Assembly: GCA_949987705.1 (NCBI GenBank)
Contig: OX465281.1
Location: 193,861,112-193,925,111 of the forward strand
DNA: 64,000 bases
Reading direction: 5' to 3'
From: Thereva unica
Lineage: Eukaryota; Arthropoda; Insecta; Diptera; Therevidae
Shown here: piece after piece, positions 21,471-29,523 of the stretch
How positions within the stretch are numbered: position 1 is the first letter of the stretch
How the letters are laid out: each line of letters starts with the position of its first letter
Program-made: the position numbers and the translations under genes
The notes under the pieces: model-generated
What the model was told of the DNA's origin: nothing
The model's database searches: none
The model's input: only the letters and a program-made list of their open reading frames with translations

Positions 21471-21495
21471 TAAAGTCGCTACCCAAAAGAGCACT
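21461..21495 (+). promoter_or_regulatory. Candidate -1 ribosomal frameshift site
   Basis: AAAAAAC occupies 21461-21467 in the correct phase (codons CCA AAA AAC TAA), the classical X XXY YYZ form. After a 6-nt spacer, AGT.GCT (21474-21480) can pair with AGCACT (21490-21495) with one bulged C and a 9-nt loop. The stem is weak. Slipping back one base enters the protease frame exactly. Confidence 0.6.
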
Positions 21496-21820
21496 CAATG
21501 AAAATGATCTGCGTAAATATGCACCGCATATAGCCCACTTTAGAGGAGTATTTATGCGCGATCAATTACCTAAAAAACCATGGAGAAATGAGAGCGGAAT
21601 TATAAATCTAGATGTTTCATCTGGACCTGGAACGCATTGGGTAGCGTATAAGAAGAATGGAGATATCATAAATTACTTTGATAGTTTTGGAAATCTGCAG
21701 CCACCTCGGGAAGTTGTAAATTATTTGGGAGATGCAGTCACATACAACTATACAGCTCATCAAAATTTCAACTCAGTGATTTGCGGACACTTATGCTTAG
21801 AATTCTTACATAATGTATAA
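21467..21820 (+). CDS. Adenain-like cysteine protease, entered by -1 frameshift
   Basis: This Polinton protease is of the adenain/Ulp1 class, which cleaves capsid precursors. In the -1 frame the sequence is open from 21428 to the stop at 21818. It holds GTHW with the catalytic His, YFDSFG with the acidic residue, QNFN with the oxyanion Gln and ICGHLC with the nucleophile Cys. The only ATG before the catalytic His is at 21554, inside a conserved FRGVFM segment. Starting there would lose about 29 residues of conserved-looking sequence (LRKYAPHIAHF). No upstream ATG exists in this frame, so frameshifting from the PLA2 gene is the likely route. A near-cognate start is the alternative. Confidence 0.8.
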   Translation, partial: LIKSLPKRALNENDLRKYAPHIAHFRGVFMRDQLPKKPWRNESGIINLDVSSGPGTHWVAYKKNGDIINYFDSFGNLQPPREVVNYLGDAVTYNYTAHQNFNSVICGHLCLEFLHNV

Positions 21821-21853
21821 ATAAAGGCCTTCAAGTGCAAACATAGACATTTC
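21816..21853 (+). promoter_or_regulatory. TATA for the penton gene, overlapping a stop and a poly(A) signal
   Basis: TATAAATAAAGG combines three signals. TAA at 21818-21820 ends the protease, TATAAATA at 21816-21823 is a TATA box, and AATAAA at 21820-21825 is a poly(A) signal. ACATTTC has its A at 21849, 33 bases after the TATA start. The penton ATG is at 21867. Confidence 0.6.
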
Positions 21854-21866
21854 ATAACAAGTAGCC

Positions 21867-22589
21867 ATGTCGATAACACTCTCTCTTACTGGCAATGCAT
21901 CGGTTCTCACCGCTGAATACTTTCCCCCATTGGAATTAGCTGGAGACTACGTTTGCGGATTAATTGACTTTCAAACATACAATTCTATACCGAATATTGA
22001 TGACAGCAACAACTTAATGCATGTGGGAGATGCGTGTATCGAAATACCTGTGGGATCATACGAGATTGATGACATAGCAGCTTCAGTACAGCAAAGCTTA
22101 AATAAGAGCAGCAGCAGCAGCAGCAGCAAGGCAACAGTCTTAATAAGGGCAAACAATAATACCTTGAAGAGTGAAATAAAAGCTACTGAAGTTATACATT
22201 TTGATAAAGAGCGATCTATCGCACCGCTGTTGGGATTTGGAAAACGTGTTCTGGATGCAAATATATTACATACATCAGATCTACCCGTCAATATTATAAA
22301 AGTTAATACTATAAGGGTTGAATGTAACATCATATCAGGCTCATATATCAACAATAAACAGGTGCATATGCTGCATGAATTTGCCCCAACCGTGGGGCCA
22401 GGCTATAAAATAGTAGAGGTTCCAGCGAATGTGATCTATTTACCGGTGAACGTCAAACGTGTTAGTTCGCTCACACTAAAGTTAGTTGATCAGGACGGAG
22501 ATTTAATAAATTTTCGAGGTGAAACGATAACTATCAGACTACATTTAAAGCCACAGAATGATAGTCTACGGCAGCAACAGCAGCAATAA
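21867..22589 (+). CDS. Penton-like minor capsid protein
   Basis: The protein has 240 residues and the frame is intact. The wording is that of the Polinton minor capsid protein (single jelly-roll, penton-like), which forms the vertices of the predicted icosahedral shell. Matching stretches are FPPLELAGDYVCGLIDFQTY, IPVGSYEIDDI, ANNNTLKSEI, SIAPLLGFGKR, INIIKVN-like residues followed by IRVECNII, and VDQDGDLINFRGETITIRLHL at the end. A run of seven serines at about 80-87 (AGC repeat) and a C-terminal polyglutamine (CAG/CAA) are probably later expansions. It lies 46 bp after the protease stop. Confidence 0.88.
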   Translation: MSITLSLTGNASVLTAEYFPPLELAGDYVCGLIDFQTYNSIPNIDDSNNLMHVGDACIEIPVGSYEIDDIAASVQQSLNKSSSSSSSKATVLIRANNNTLKSEIKATEVIHFDKERSIAPLLGFGKRVLDANILHTSDLPVNIIKVNTIRVECNIISGSYINNKQVHMLHEFAPTVGPGYKIVEVPANVIYLPVNVKRVSSLTLKLVDQDGDLINFRGETITIRLHLKPQNDSLRQQQQQ

Positions 22590-22592
22590 GCA

Positions 22593-22627
22593 TATAAACA
22601 GGATGAACTTCACGGAAAACATTAGTC
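22593..22627 (+). promoter_or_regulatory. TATA plus initiator before the major capsid remnant
   Basis: TATAAAC starts at 22593 and ATTAGTC has its A at 22624, 31 bases on. Transcription starting there would begin inside the small frame at 22603 and make the major capsid ATG at 22713 an early ATG. Confidence 0.45.
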
Positions 22628-22716
22628 AACCGACAACCTTGAAGCGAACAAGACGTCAACTGAGAGCTGATAATATACAATTTCTAAAATCAATAGGACT
22701 AAATTTGAAGCAATGA
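22603..22716 (+). CDS. 37-residue basic peptide
   Basis: This short frame has a basic middle (LKRTRRQLR) and a C-terminal NIQFLKSIGLNLK. Similar short basic peptides sit before the major capsid gene in other Polintons as I recall them, but I cannot check this here. Its stop overlaps the next ATG in an ATGA arrangement, typical of translational coupling. Function unknown. Confidence 0.45.
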   Translation: MNFTENISQPTTLKRTRRQLRADNIQFLKSIGLNLKQ

Positions 22717-23100
22717 ACAACATCTTGGATATTACTGAAGGCACGAGCCATGACAATAGCATAACAAAAATTGACTACCACACTTACTCATCGTTCCTTG
22801 AAATTTGATGCTCATAAATACGCTCTCCTATATGATATGTATATAAAATTCCAAACTTCATACTATGGACGCCAGTTGCAGCCACTACTCTCAAGGGAAG
22901 AGTTTATGCGTGATGCTCCGATCGTAGTCATTGATTGCTCTCGGCAAAACGAAACCATTAAAACAGGTCCTGTGGATATAAGGTTGGAATTCAAAACATC
23001 GGAAAACGTTCCCACTAACACAACAGCATACTGTTTATTGCTACATGACCGAATAGTGGAATATACACCTCTAACCAACGAAGTCAGGAAAATTGCTTGA
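22713..23100 (+). pseudogene. Major capsid protein remnant with large internal deletion
   Basis: The ATG at 22713 opens a frame with SITKIDYHTY, the start of the double jelly-roll major capsid protein, but it stops after 31 codons at 22808. From about 22800 another frame carries the C-terminal end: FDAHKYALLYDMY, APIVVIDCSRQNE, GPVDIRLEF, TTAYCLLLHDRIVEY, with the stop at 23098. Full-length proteins are several hundred residues. Here some 30 N-terminal and 100 C-terminal residues meet with a frameshift, so more than 1 kb is gone and no capsid protein can form. The junction is near 22795-22810. Confidence 0.82.
22842..22877 (+). promoter_or_regulatory. TATA plus initiator inside the capsid remnant
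   Basis: TATAAAA starts at 22842 and CCAGTTG has its A at 22874, 32 bases on. It could drive the 158-residue gene at 23102. Confidence 0.45.
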
Positions 23101-23101
23101 A

Positions 23102-23578
23102 ATGGATGCCATTATCATCGATCTTCAAGGATTCAAATTACAAAACAATCAATTTATTTTCAAAGAATTGGCCCTTTTAAATTGTGAAAATCAAATGCAG
23201 CACTACATATTCCAACCACCATTTGCACATAAACAACTAACTCGATCTGAAAAGAAACAAGTTGAGTGGCTCAGACGCAATCATCATGGATTCAGATGGG
23301 GTGATGGATACATTCCCTACCGCACACTATATTCAGTTGGAGATCTGCTGCATGATAAAATAATCTATGTTAAAGGAGCTAAAAAGAAACAATGGATTCA
23401 GGAATTATTTGGAGAGGAGCTAACCATATATGATGTAGAAGAGGAGGGATGCCCCAAACTATCAACAACAACAACAACAACAAATGGCTTCTTATCCTGC
23501 ATAATACACGAAGGCCGATGTGCTCTGAAAAATGTTTTTGTAATAAGGGAATTTTTAAATAAAACAAATTTTTTATAA
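23102..23578 (+). CDS. Conserved Polinton protein, possible DEDD-type nuclease fold
   Basis: The product has 158 residues from the ATG at 23102. It begins AIIIDLQGF, then KELALLN and later VEWLRRNHHGFRWGDGYI, IIYVKGAKKKQWI and CPKL. I recognise this arrangement from proteins in Polintons and other arthropod elements. The opening strand with an acidic residue resembles the first motif of RNase H-like exonucleases, but I cannot confirm a catalytic set. A polythreonine stretch (ACA repeat) lies at about 123-128. It overlaps no other gene except the capsid tail, is convergent with the polymerase, and its last codons contain the poly(A) signal. Confidence 0.6.
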   Translation: MDAIIIDLQGFKLQNNQFIFKELALLNCENQMQHYIFQPPFAHKQLTRSEKKQVEWLRRNHHGFRWGDGYIPYRTLYSVGDLLHDKIIYVKGAKKKQWIQELFGEELTIYDVEEEGCPKLSTTTTTTNGFLSCIIHEGRCALKNVFVIREFLNKTNFL

Positions 23579-23602
23579 AAAGTTATAATTATTCTTTTAT
23601 TC
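23557..23602. terminator. Shared convergent poly(A) region, right
   Basis: AATAAA at 23558-23563 serves the plus-strand gene from within its coding end. TTTATT at 23596-23601 gives AATAAA for the polymerase on the minus strand, about 33 nt after its stop. The sequence repeats the block at 17030-17052. Confidence 0.65.
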
Positions 23603-23633
23603 ATACTATTTACATATTGCACTTGTGTGAATT

Positions 23634-26600
23634 TTATTCTACATCCATGTCTTCTTGCTGCTGCTGCTGCTGCTGCACTGAAAAATGTCCCCATGGTAGA
23701 GTGTCGATCCCGTTGTCCATAATGCAGCGTTTATCATCCTGTGGGTTTAAAGCGATCTTTGCTTGGTTTAAAGTGTACACTTTATGACTATATGAACGAA
23801 TGCTTTTTTGCTCAGCTATCTTGCTTTTTGAATTTTGCAAACATTCAATATAGTCGCTAATCTGCAAAGTTTTCGTCACAACGTTCTTCTTTACCCCTTT
23901 TGCTTTCTTCACTTCATCAACACCATCTATTTCAAGGGAGTACATTTTAGACCTTAAGCCTACAAACAATGTCATTATTCGGCCATTTAATTCATCTTTC
24001 ATCAATCCAGGAACTTTTTTATTTGCTTGCGGCATATTAAACTGGTTGGTCATAGGATAATCACTAGTATCAAATTTATCTATGTTTTTCTTCATAATAT
24101 TGTATATGTCAACATTTTTTATTTCATATACTAATGAATCCGTATCCATGTACATTATTTTGCATTTATCAGCATCCAACTCTTTTAGCATAAAGTCATA
24201 ATGGAATTCGTACAGTGCTATTTTAGAAATATCGAGAATCGCCATACCAATGTATAATGGTTTATCGAATTTAACTACCAGCTTTCGTAATTCAACTGCT
24301 ACTAAATTTTCATTGAAAATTGCGCGACTATGGAAATTCGGTGCTGCAATGAGGTTTCTAGCGCCATACCGCCCCTCCCACTTTGTACATAGTTTTATGT
24401 TTGAATATTTTCGCACATTTTCCATAGTTTTTCCGAAAACAGCATTAATTATTTTCTTATATTGGTTCTTCTCGTAGGCATTTTTGGCTTGTTTCCTTTT
24501 ATCTGTATTTAAGTCCACATATGGTTTAAGCCATGGTGATTGATCGAACTGCAGAATGCGGTGAATTTTCTTGAGTATTAGTCCATGTGATAAACATTGT
24601 TTTAGGTTGCGGTAATGTATAACATATTTTTCTTTGGTGTGTAAAGTGGTTAAAAGTTTGCCTTGTTTTGATCCTGGTGGTGCTGAATGAGTGGGGCAAA
24701 ATGGAAAATCTTTATGCAAATTATGCAGCTCCTGCGGGTATTCAAGATCTACCTCCAACATATAGCCGATCGGTGAATTATCATCAACACTCATAACATC
24801 AACATTATCAATCCATTTAAAGTTTCCGGTTGGAAGTGATTGCGACATGGCCCATCCATATAAATTATTCACGTCATAGTACATCAGATATTTAGTTTCT
24901 TCATCCGGTTTAAAGTTTTTCATATATTTATTGTTGGCTTCACTATATCTGCAGCAGCATTGGCTAATTCCACCTCGGCAAGATTTTTCAATAAATAAAA
25001 GAATTTCAACATCCATAATCCTTTCTAGGCGCACTCCCGTGTAATACAGCATCGCTACCCATGTATATCCAGGTAGTGTGAAGACGTGTGCAGGGTCAAG
25101 TTTGTAAGTCTCCAGTCCCATAGCTCTAAAATTTGTAAAAATATCCGCCAGCAGAAGAACATCTGTTTTTAAATACAAATCTGAATACTCTCCCAGGCTT
25201 TTAATGTTAAATTTTTCCCACACTTTTTGCGCATGTTCATAATCTTTTTCAGTTATCGGCTCATCAATCATTTTATTATAAAAATGCTCCACGCTAGGTA
25301 AACTATTACACTCCAATTTATCCCAGCCATCGATGAAGTCATATGGAAAAACTCCTTTGCGCGTGAGAAGGTTGAAGCTTTCATCATCCAGATCTTGCCA
25401 TTGAGCTTTTGTTATTTTTAATTTTTCCTTAGGCAGCAGTCCGGCTAGTTTATCCAAAGATTCATCCATAAATCTATAAGAGTCGATGAATCTCAGCTTG
25501 ATGGAGCTATTTTCAATGTGTTTGGTAAATGAAATGTACCGCTCTTTGTTCAACGGTAAAAGATCCACTTTTCCTGGTATGGTTAGTGCTACATCCTTGA
25601 TTATGAAATGCGCATCATATCCTGATAAATTGTGGAAAATGACTGGGATGTTGCGACAATCATTATAATTGATGTTGCAGCTGTTGTGTGCTGGTCCACG
25701 ATATTTGCCTGTGAGGTGGCAATGATCCCTCACTCTGGTTTCACCAAGCGCAAAGGGTTTCTCGCATATATGGCAGCATGGTTGGTTTAATTGAATGCAC
25801 TTTTCCTGCGCTGATAACGGTGCTAGTGGTTTTATATCCTTTATTTGCTCTTCGGCTATATTTGCGATCTCCTGCAGCTGCAATGTAAACCACTGAAGAC
25901 ACGTTTTTCCACGATTTGATCGGTAAAATGATAAAGAGTCATCGTAGTAGCAGTGAAAATATAATCCAATACTATGAACTTCATGTTCTTGAATTTTTCT
26001 CGTTTTATCACCATTACTACCACCATCGGTAACAGGTATCAATACCGACTCCAAATCTGCATATACTGTAAATGGTACCGGATTCTTGTAATTATAATTT
26101 TTAAAAGTGATAAATTTCTCCTTGTGAAAAGCAACTTTACAGTCATTCACCTTTTCACACTCAGACACATGCGCTGCGAGCATTTCTTCAGTATAAAAAT
26201 AAAATAAACATCTATCGCAGATATATTTTTTATGTTTATTTTTAGAAACCTGGCTACACACCAAACGTGATAAGTCTTTAATCCAGCAGAAATGATAAAC
26301 AATATCACTATCACCATCACTATCATCACCATCCTCACTGCAGTCATAATCTGACTTTATCATTAGCAGGTTGATGTGTTTATCCAATTTCTTCTTCGTT
26401 AAGTAAGCTGGAACAGTCGTGTATTCATTTGTCTTTTCCTTTTCCAGTATGAAAACATTAATCGATAATCCATTGTTTGCTTCAAATATTTTTATTTGAC
26501 TCAGTGTAACTGGAAGAGTGATACCGCTCAAGTTTAGCACATTGTTGTAGTGCGGGTACTTTGATGTTCTATAAGCATGATCCCCGTGCTCTACTGGATA

Positions 26601-27398
26601 CAAAGCAGAGACCACTGCCCACGCAAAGCATGCATTATCATTATTCCTCACATTTACGCATGCCTGCTTTGCTGCGATGCTTTGCGGCAATTTTATAAAT
26701 GACGATCCTCTTAATGGCTCGTATTTGTTTATGTGCACCATTAAGTTCACTATGGTATGTAAGGCCCAGCCGCTATCTTTCTCTTGGAACTCCTCAACCT
26801 GGGTCAATAGATCATCCTGCACGTTTTTCAAAAACCACTGTTCCAGATGATCGGTGCTCCCAATGGGCGTAGTTTTGGTGTGAAAGTATTTTATATCACT
26901 TATCACATCACCATCATTGACACCATGCTTAACATACTCGCAGCTTAAAGTCGTTGATGTCTTGATGAAATTATGCTTCTTTAAGATGTTCTTAACACGC
27001 CGCTCAAACAAAGCATAACCATCCTTTAAAAATTGCTTCACTTCGATGTGCTTTATATTAATGATGACGCCTGTCCTGATTCGTGATGCAAACGCATTAT
27101 GCAGCTCTTCCCAGCGTACACGAGCACTTCTTTTTTCAGTTCTTCCTCCTTCCTGCACACCTGCTCCATGGTGGCTGCTGCCAGCTTTCAACAATACTTG
27201 TAAGCCTCTTAGTTGCGCAATACAATTTTGATAGTGTTGTTTGGTCCCATTCCGCTTTTCAACCCTGCATGCTGCTTTTATTTTTTTAATAAATAAACCA
27301 CACACCTTTGTAATAATAACACTTTGCGCAGCGTCTCTGTCCCTTAAGCAATCTGCTGCTTGCTTATTTAGTCCACTCATAATGCTGCGTGTATCCAT
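23634..27398 (-). CDS. Protein-primed family B DNA polymerase
   Basis: The frame has 1,254 codons from the ATG at 27398 (MDTRS..); an upstream TTG is not used here. In order (approximate residues): a CFAWAVVSALYP segment at 257 of unknown role seen in many Polinton polymerases; a C2H2-like CDRC..HVSEC at 394-414; exonuclease I VYADLES at 446; an HNH/endonuclease VII-like Cys-His cluster (CCHIC..DHCHLTGKYRG) at 541-570; exonuclease II NLSGYDAHF at 590; exonuclease III with DVLLLADIF near 746; polymerase motif A YDVNNLYGW at 841; motif B KKIINAVFGKT at 981; motif C YMDTDSL at 1083; and a KKAKG motif at 1164. All catalytic acids are present and there are no stops, so the enzyme may be active. 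The C-terminus ends in polyglutamine. Confidence 0.97.
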   Translation of the reverse strand: MDTRSIMSGLNKQAADCLRDRDAAQSVIITKVCGLFIKKIKAACRVEKRNGTKQHYQNCIAQLRGLQVLLKAGSSHHGAGVQEGGRTEKRSARVRWEELHNAFASRIRTGVIINIKHIEVKQFLKDGYALFERRVKNILKKHNFIKTSTTLSCEYVKHGVNDGDVISDIKYFHTKTTPIGSTDHLEQWFLKNVQDDLLTQVEEFQEKDSGWALHTIVNLMVHINKYEPLRGSSFIKLPQSIAAKQACVNVRNNDNACFAWAVVSALYPVEHGDHAYRTSKYPHYNNVLNLSGITLPVTLSQIKIFEANNGLSINVFILEKEKTNEYTTVPAYLTKKKLDKHINLLMIKSDYDCSEDGDDSDGDSDIVYHFCWIKDLSRLVCSQVSKNKHKKYICDRCLFYFYTEEMLAAHVSECEKVNDCKVAFHKEKFITFKNYNYKNPVPFTVYADLESVLIPVTDGGSNGDKTRKIQEHEVHSIGLYFHCYYDDSLSFYRSNRGKTCLQWFTLQLQEIANIAEEQIKDIKPLAPLSAQEKCIQLNQPCCHICEKPFALGETRVRDHCHLTGKYRGPAHNSCNINYNDCRNIPVIFHNLSGYDAHFIIKDVALTIPGKVDLLPLNKERYISFTKHIENSSIKLRFIDSYRFMDESLDKLAGLLPKEKLKITKAQWQDLDDESFNLLTRKGVFPYDFIDGWDKLECNSLPSVEHFYNKMIDEPITEKDYEHAQKVWEKFNIKSLGEYSDLYLKTDVLLLADIFTNFRAMGLETYKLDPAHVFTLPGYTWVAMLYYTGVRLERIMDVEILLFIEKSCRGGISQCCCRYSEANNKYMKNFKPDEETKYLMYYDVNNLYGWAMSQSLPTGNFKWIDNVDVMSVDDNSPIGYMLEVDLEYPQELHNLHKDFPFCPTHSAPPGSKQGKLLTTLHTKEKYVIHYRNLKQCLSHGLILKKIHRILQFDQSPWLKPYVDLNTDKRKQAKNAYEKNQYKKIINAVFGKTMENVRKYSNIKLCTKWEGRYGARNLIAAPNFHSRAIFNENLVAVELRKLVVKFDKPLYIGMAILDISKIALYEFHYDFMLKELDADKCKIMYMDTDSLVYEIKNVDIYNIMKKNIDKFDTSDYPMTNQFNMPQANKKVPGLMKDELNGRIMTLFVGLRSKMYSLEIDGVDEVKKAKGVKKNVVTKTLQISDYIECLQNSKSKIAEQKSIRSYSHKVYTLNQAKIALNPQDDKRCIMDNGIDTLPWGHFSVQQQQQQQEDMDVE

Positions 27399-27547
27399 TT
27401 TAAAAGTTATAATAATTAATAACAAAAACAAAACTTTTCACTTAGCACTTGTTAAATTGGTTGGATGCTCACTGTTAAAATCACCAGTATTAGCAGGAGT
27501 CGTAATTAATAACACTTTACTAGTTAACTCGCGGGATGCTCGTTGTA

Positions 27548-27583
27548 AACTGTGAAAATACTACTGCTACTGCTTCTTTTATA
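27548..27583 (-). promoter_or_regulatory. TATA plus initiator for the polymerase
   Basis: On the minus strand TATAAAAG starts at 27583 and ACAGTTT has its A at 27551, 32 bases on. The leader to the ATG would be about 150 nt. Confidence 0.6.
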
Positions 27584-27599
27584 ATACCCGCAATTGCAC

Positions 27600-28006
27600 A
27601 ACATGAACAAGTTCGATCATGCAAATCTGCCTATGTAGCAAATTCCTGACCCTAAGTGTTGTTTACATAGGTGCATGGAACTCATGGACAAGTACAAAAT
27701 TTACCAACTTCCGGTATCCGGCTGTCTTAGATGGAATTGCATCACCATAGTCACAGACAGGCAAATCCCTACCCCTTCCCCCCAAAAGTTGTTTACACAG
27801 GTGCATGGAATTCAATTCAATTTACCAACTTCCGGTCTATAGCTTTCTCACGCAGGTGCAAAAACTGCTGACGTAGCGAATTCCTAGGCCCCAAAAGTTG
27901 TTTACACAGGTGCATCATGAAAACTTCCACCCCAAAGTTGTTTAGACAGGTGCATCTATGTGCTGCGGACTCATGGACAAGTTCAATCATGTTTCTAGAT
28001 TTAGGG
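27600..28006. promoter_or_regulatory. Repeated GTTGTTTACACAGGTGCAT boxes between divergent promoters
   Basis: Four copies of a 19-bp box lie at 27658, 27788, 27897 and 27937, each with at most two changes. Two further shared phrases, ATTTACCAACTTCCGGT and CATGGACAAGT, recur between them. The box contains TTGTTTAC, the core site of forkhead/FoxO factors, next to CAGGTG, an E-box. The block separates the polymerase promoter (leftward) from the promoter at 28007 (rightward). Confidence 0.65.
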
Positions 28007-28044
28007 TATATAATGAGAACTGTGAAGGAGAACGCTAGCAGTTC
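28007..28044 (+). promoter_or_regulatory. TATA plus initiator for the 124-residue gene
   Basis: TATATAAT starts at 28007 and GCAGTTC has its A at 28040, 33 bases on. The ATG is at 28087. Confidence 0.65.
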
Positions 28045-28086
28045 AACCCCAACCACCTGGAGATCAACAGCATCAGCCCCAGAAAC

Positions 28087-28461
28087 ATGGATACAGCAAC
28101 AGAACTCAAAAGCTTGGAATACTCACCATACTTAAGGATGTCCGACATGGAGTTTGGAACCCCATATAAAATAAAATCTGCAAGCAGGCTTGAAACAGTG
28201 TATGGTGTTCGGATTCATCTTGAGTTAGAGGAGTATCAGCTTTTGCTACCAGCCAGGTACAGTTCACTTTCTGATGCAGCCTTACAAGACATCAACAACA
28301 AAGGAAATTTCCACGTAATCAATTCTGGACCGCAGGGGAAGACATTTATTTTCAAGTTTGTACAAATTGACGCCATTCCAGTTAATTATAGTTTTTATAC
28401 CGATAATTCAAGTGAAATCCCTAATTTTTACAATCCTAACAACAACAACAAAAAGAAGTGA
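28087..28461 (+). CDS. Small conserved Polinton protein, possible OB-fold
   Basis: The product has 124 residues. The middle reads YKIKSASRLETVYG, VRIHLELEEYQLLLPARY, LSDAALQDIN and then a beta-rich FHVINSGPQGKTFIFKF. This pattern of strands with LPARY recurs in small proteins of other Polintons that I recall but cannot name. A single-stranded DNA-binding OB-fold is a guess from the strand pattern and from its place opposite the polymerase under the same repeated control block. The C-terminus is low-complexity Asn-Lys. AATAAA follows at 28471. Confidence 0.6.
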   Translation: MDTATELKSLEYSPYLRMSDMEFGTPYKIKSASRLETVYGVRIHLELEEYQLLLPARYSSLSDAALQDINNKGNFHVINSGPQGKTFIFKFVQIDAIPVNYSFYTDNSSEIPNFYNPNNNNKKK

Positions 28462-28479
28462 AGTGTCTTGAATAAACAA

Positions 28480-29420
28480 ATAATTGTATGATTTATCAGA
28501 ATAAAAATAATATGTGTTCTAATTAATAGGGTTTTTATTTGTAGCTATTACAACAACAACAATTCTTTTTAATGCCCTAACTTTATTAATTATTTCAGAA
28601 GTTTGCTCTGCCGTTTAACTTTTTTCTTTTCAGTACTAACTTGCTGATTACATTCACTGATGCACTTTGTTTATCTCAATAAACGTTCGCAGCATGAGAA
28701 GACTGAAATTTTCACATCTTTGCTTGATAAGGAATCCGATGTTTTCTTATTTAACCGTTATTAAAATTTACTCATTGGGTACAATTAGCACTTAAGGTGA
28801 TCAGTTTAAATAATAGAATTTATCCAATACGTTCAAGATTGAATAATTAAGGCATAAGTTAGCTGATAATGGGAATCTTCATTGTTTTTAGTATGTGACC
28901 GAGTATTTTTTGCGGCAGCTTTTTGCCACTTCTTAGTGTGTGTAATATTTGTGGTTTGTGAAAGGTATTTTACCTTAAATTTATTGTTTAAAAATATAAT
29001 ATATCCAGCATCACAAGTCTGATGAAAATGGGAGCCTTCGCTGCATTGTTGATGCTTATGGGAAATATCTTTTTCATCTTTTTGACCACTTAGCAATTTT
29101 CAAGTTGCGGTTGTTATAATATTGCGACTTGAGGTGAGTATTCTCATTAAAAAATTCTTTGGAAGATAATAATAATAATAATAATATATCATGGCATATG
29201 GTTGCAATCCAGATCATAGCTTACAGATCGCACCGGGTTGTTGTCGAGAATAATATATAGCCATCTCAGCTAAAGCTTAATTTAATTCTTAGTGTTACTT
29301 GAAAGTCCAGTTCTTCACTGAATTATATGTATATTTTTGCTCCAGAATCAAAGCTCATTCCAAAGCACCAGAATTAATACTACAGAAAACATCTCGAAAC
29401 CAAAGCTCTCAATCCCCCCC
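28480..29420. other. Polinton noncoding right arm
   Basis: I see no convincing gene. An 87-codon minus-strand frame (28833-29096) has no motif. There is a short AAT run near 29169. Confidence 0.55.

Positions 29421-29421
<1 letters not shown>

Positions 29422-29478
<57 letters not shown>
29422..29478. repeat. C run followed by a CA microsatellite
   Basis: About ten C are followed by roughly 24 CA repeats, ending 45 bp before the inner edge of the right inverted repeat. Confidence 0.95.
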
Positions 29479-29479
<1 letters not shown>

Positions 29480-29523
29480 CTTAGTTTAATTCCACTCACA
29501 GAGAAATTTATCCAAAGGTTCCC

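Noticed and set aside
21554..21820. Protease starting at the ATG at 21554
   Set aside because: This ATG falls inside a conserved-looking FRGVFM segment, and 29 further residues upstream in the same frame read as protease sequence. Entry by -1 frameshift explains the data better, although a short form cannot be excluded.
21971..22354. 127-codon minus-strand frame with a leucine run
   Set aside because: It is the shadow of the penton gene; the leucines are the antisense of its serine AGC repeat.
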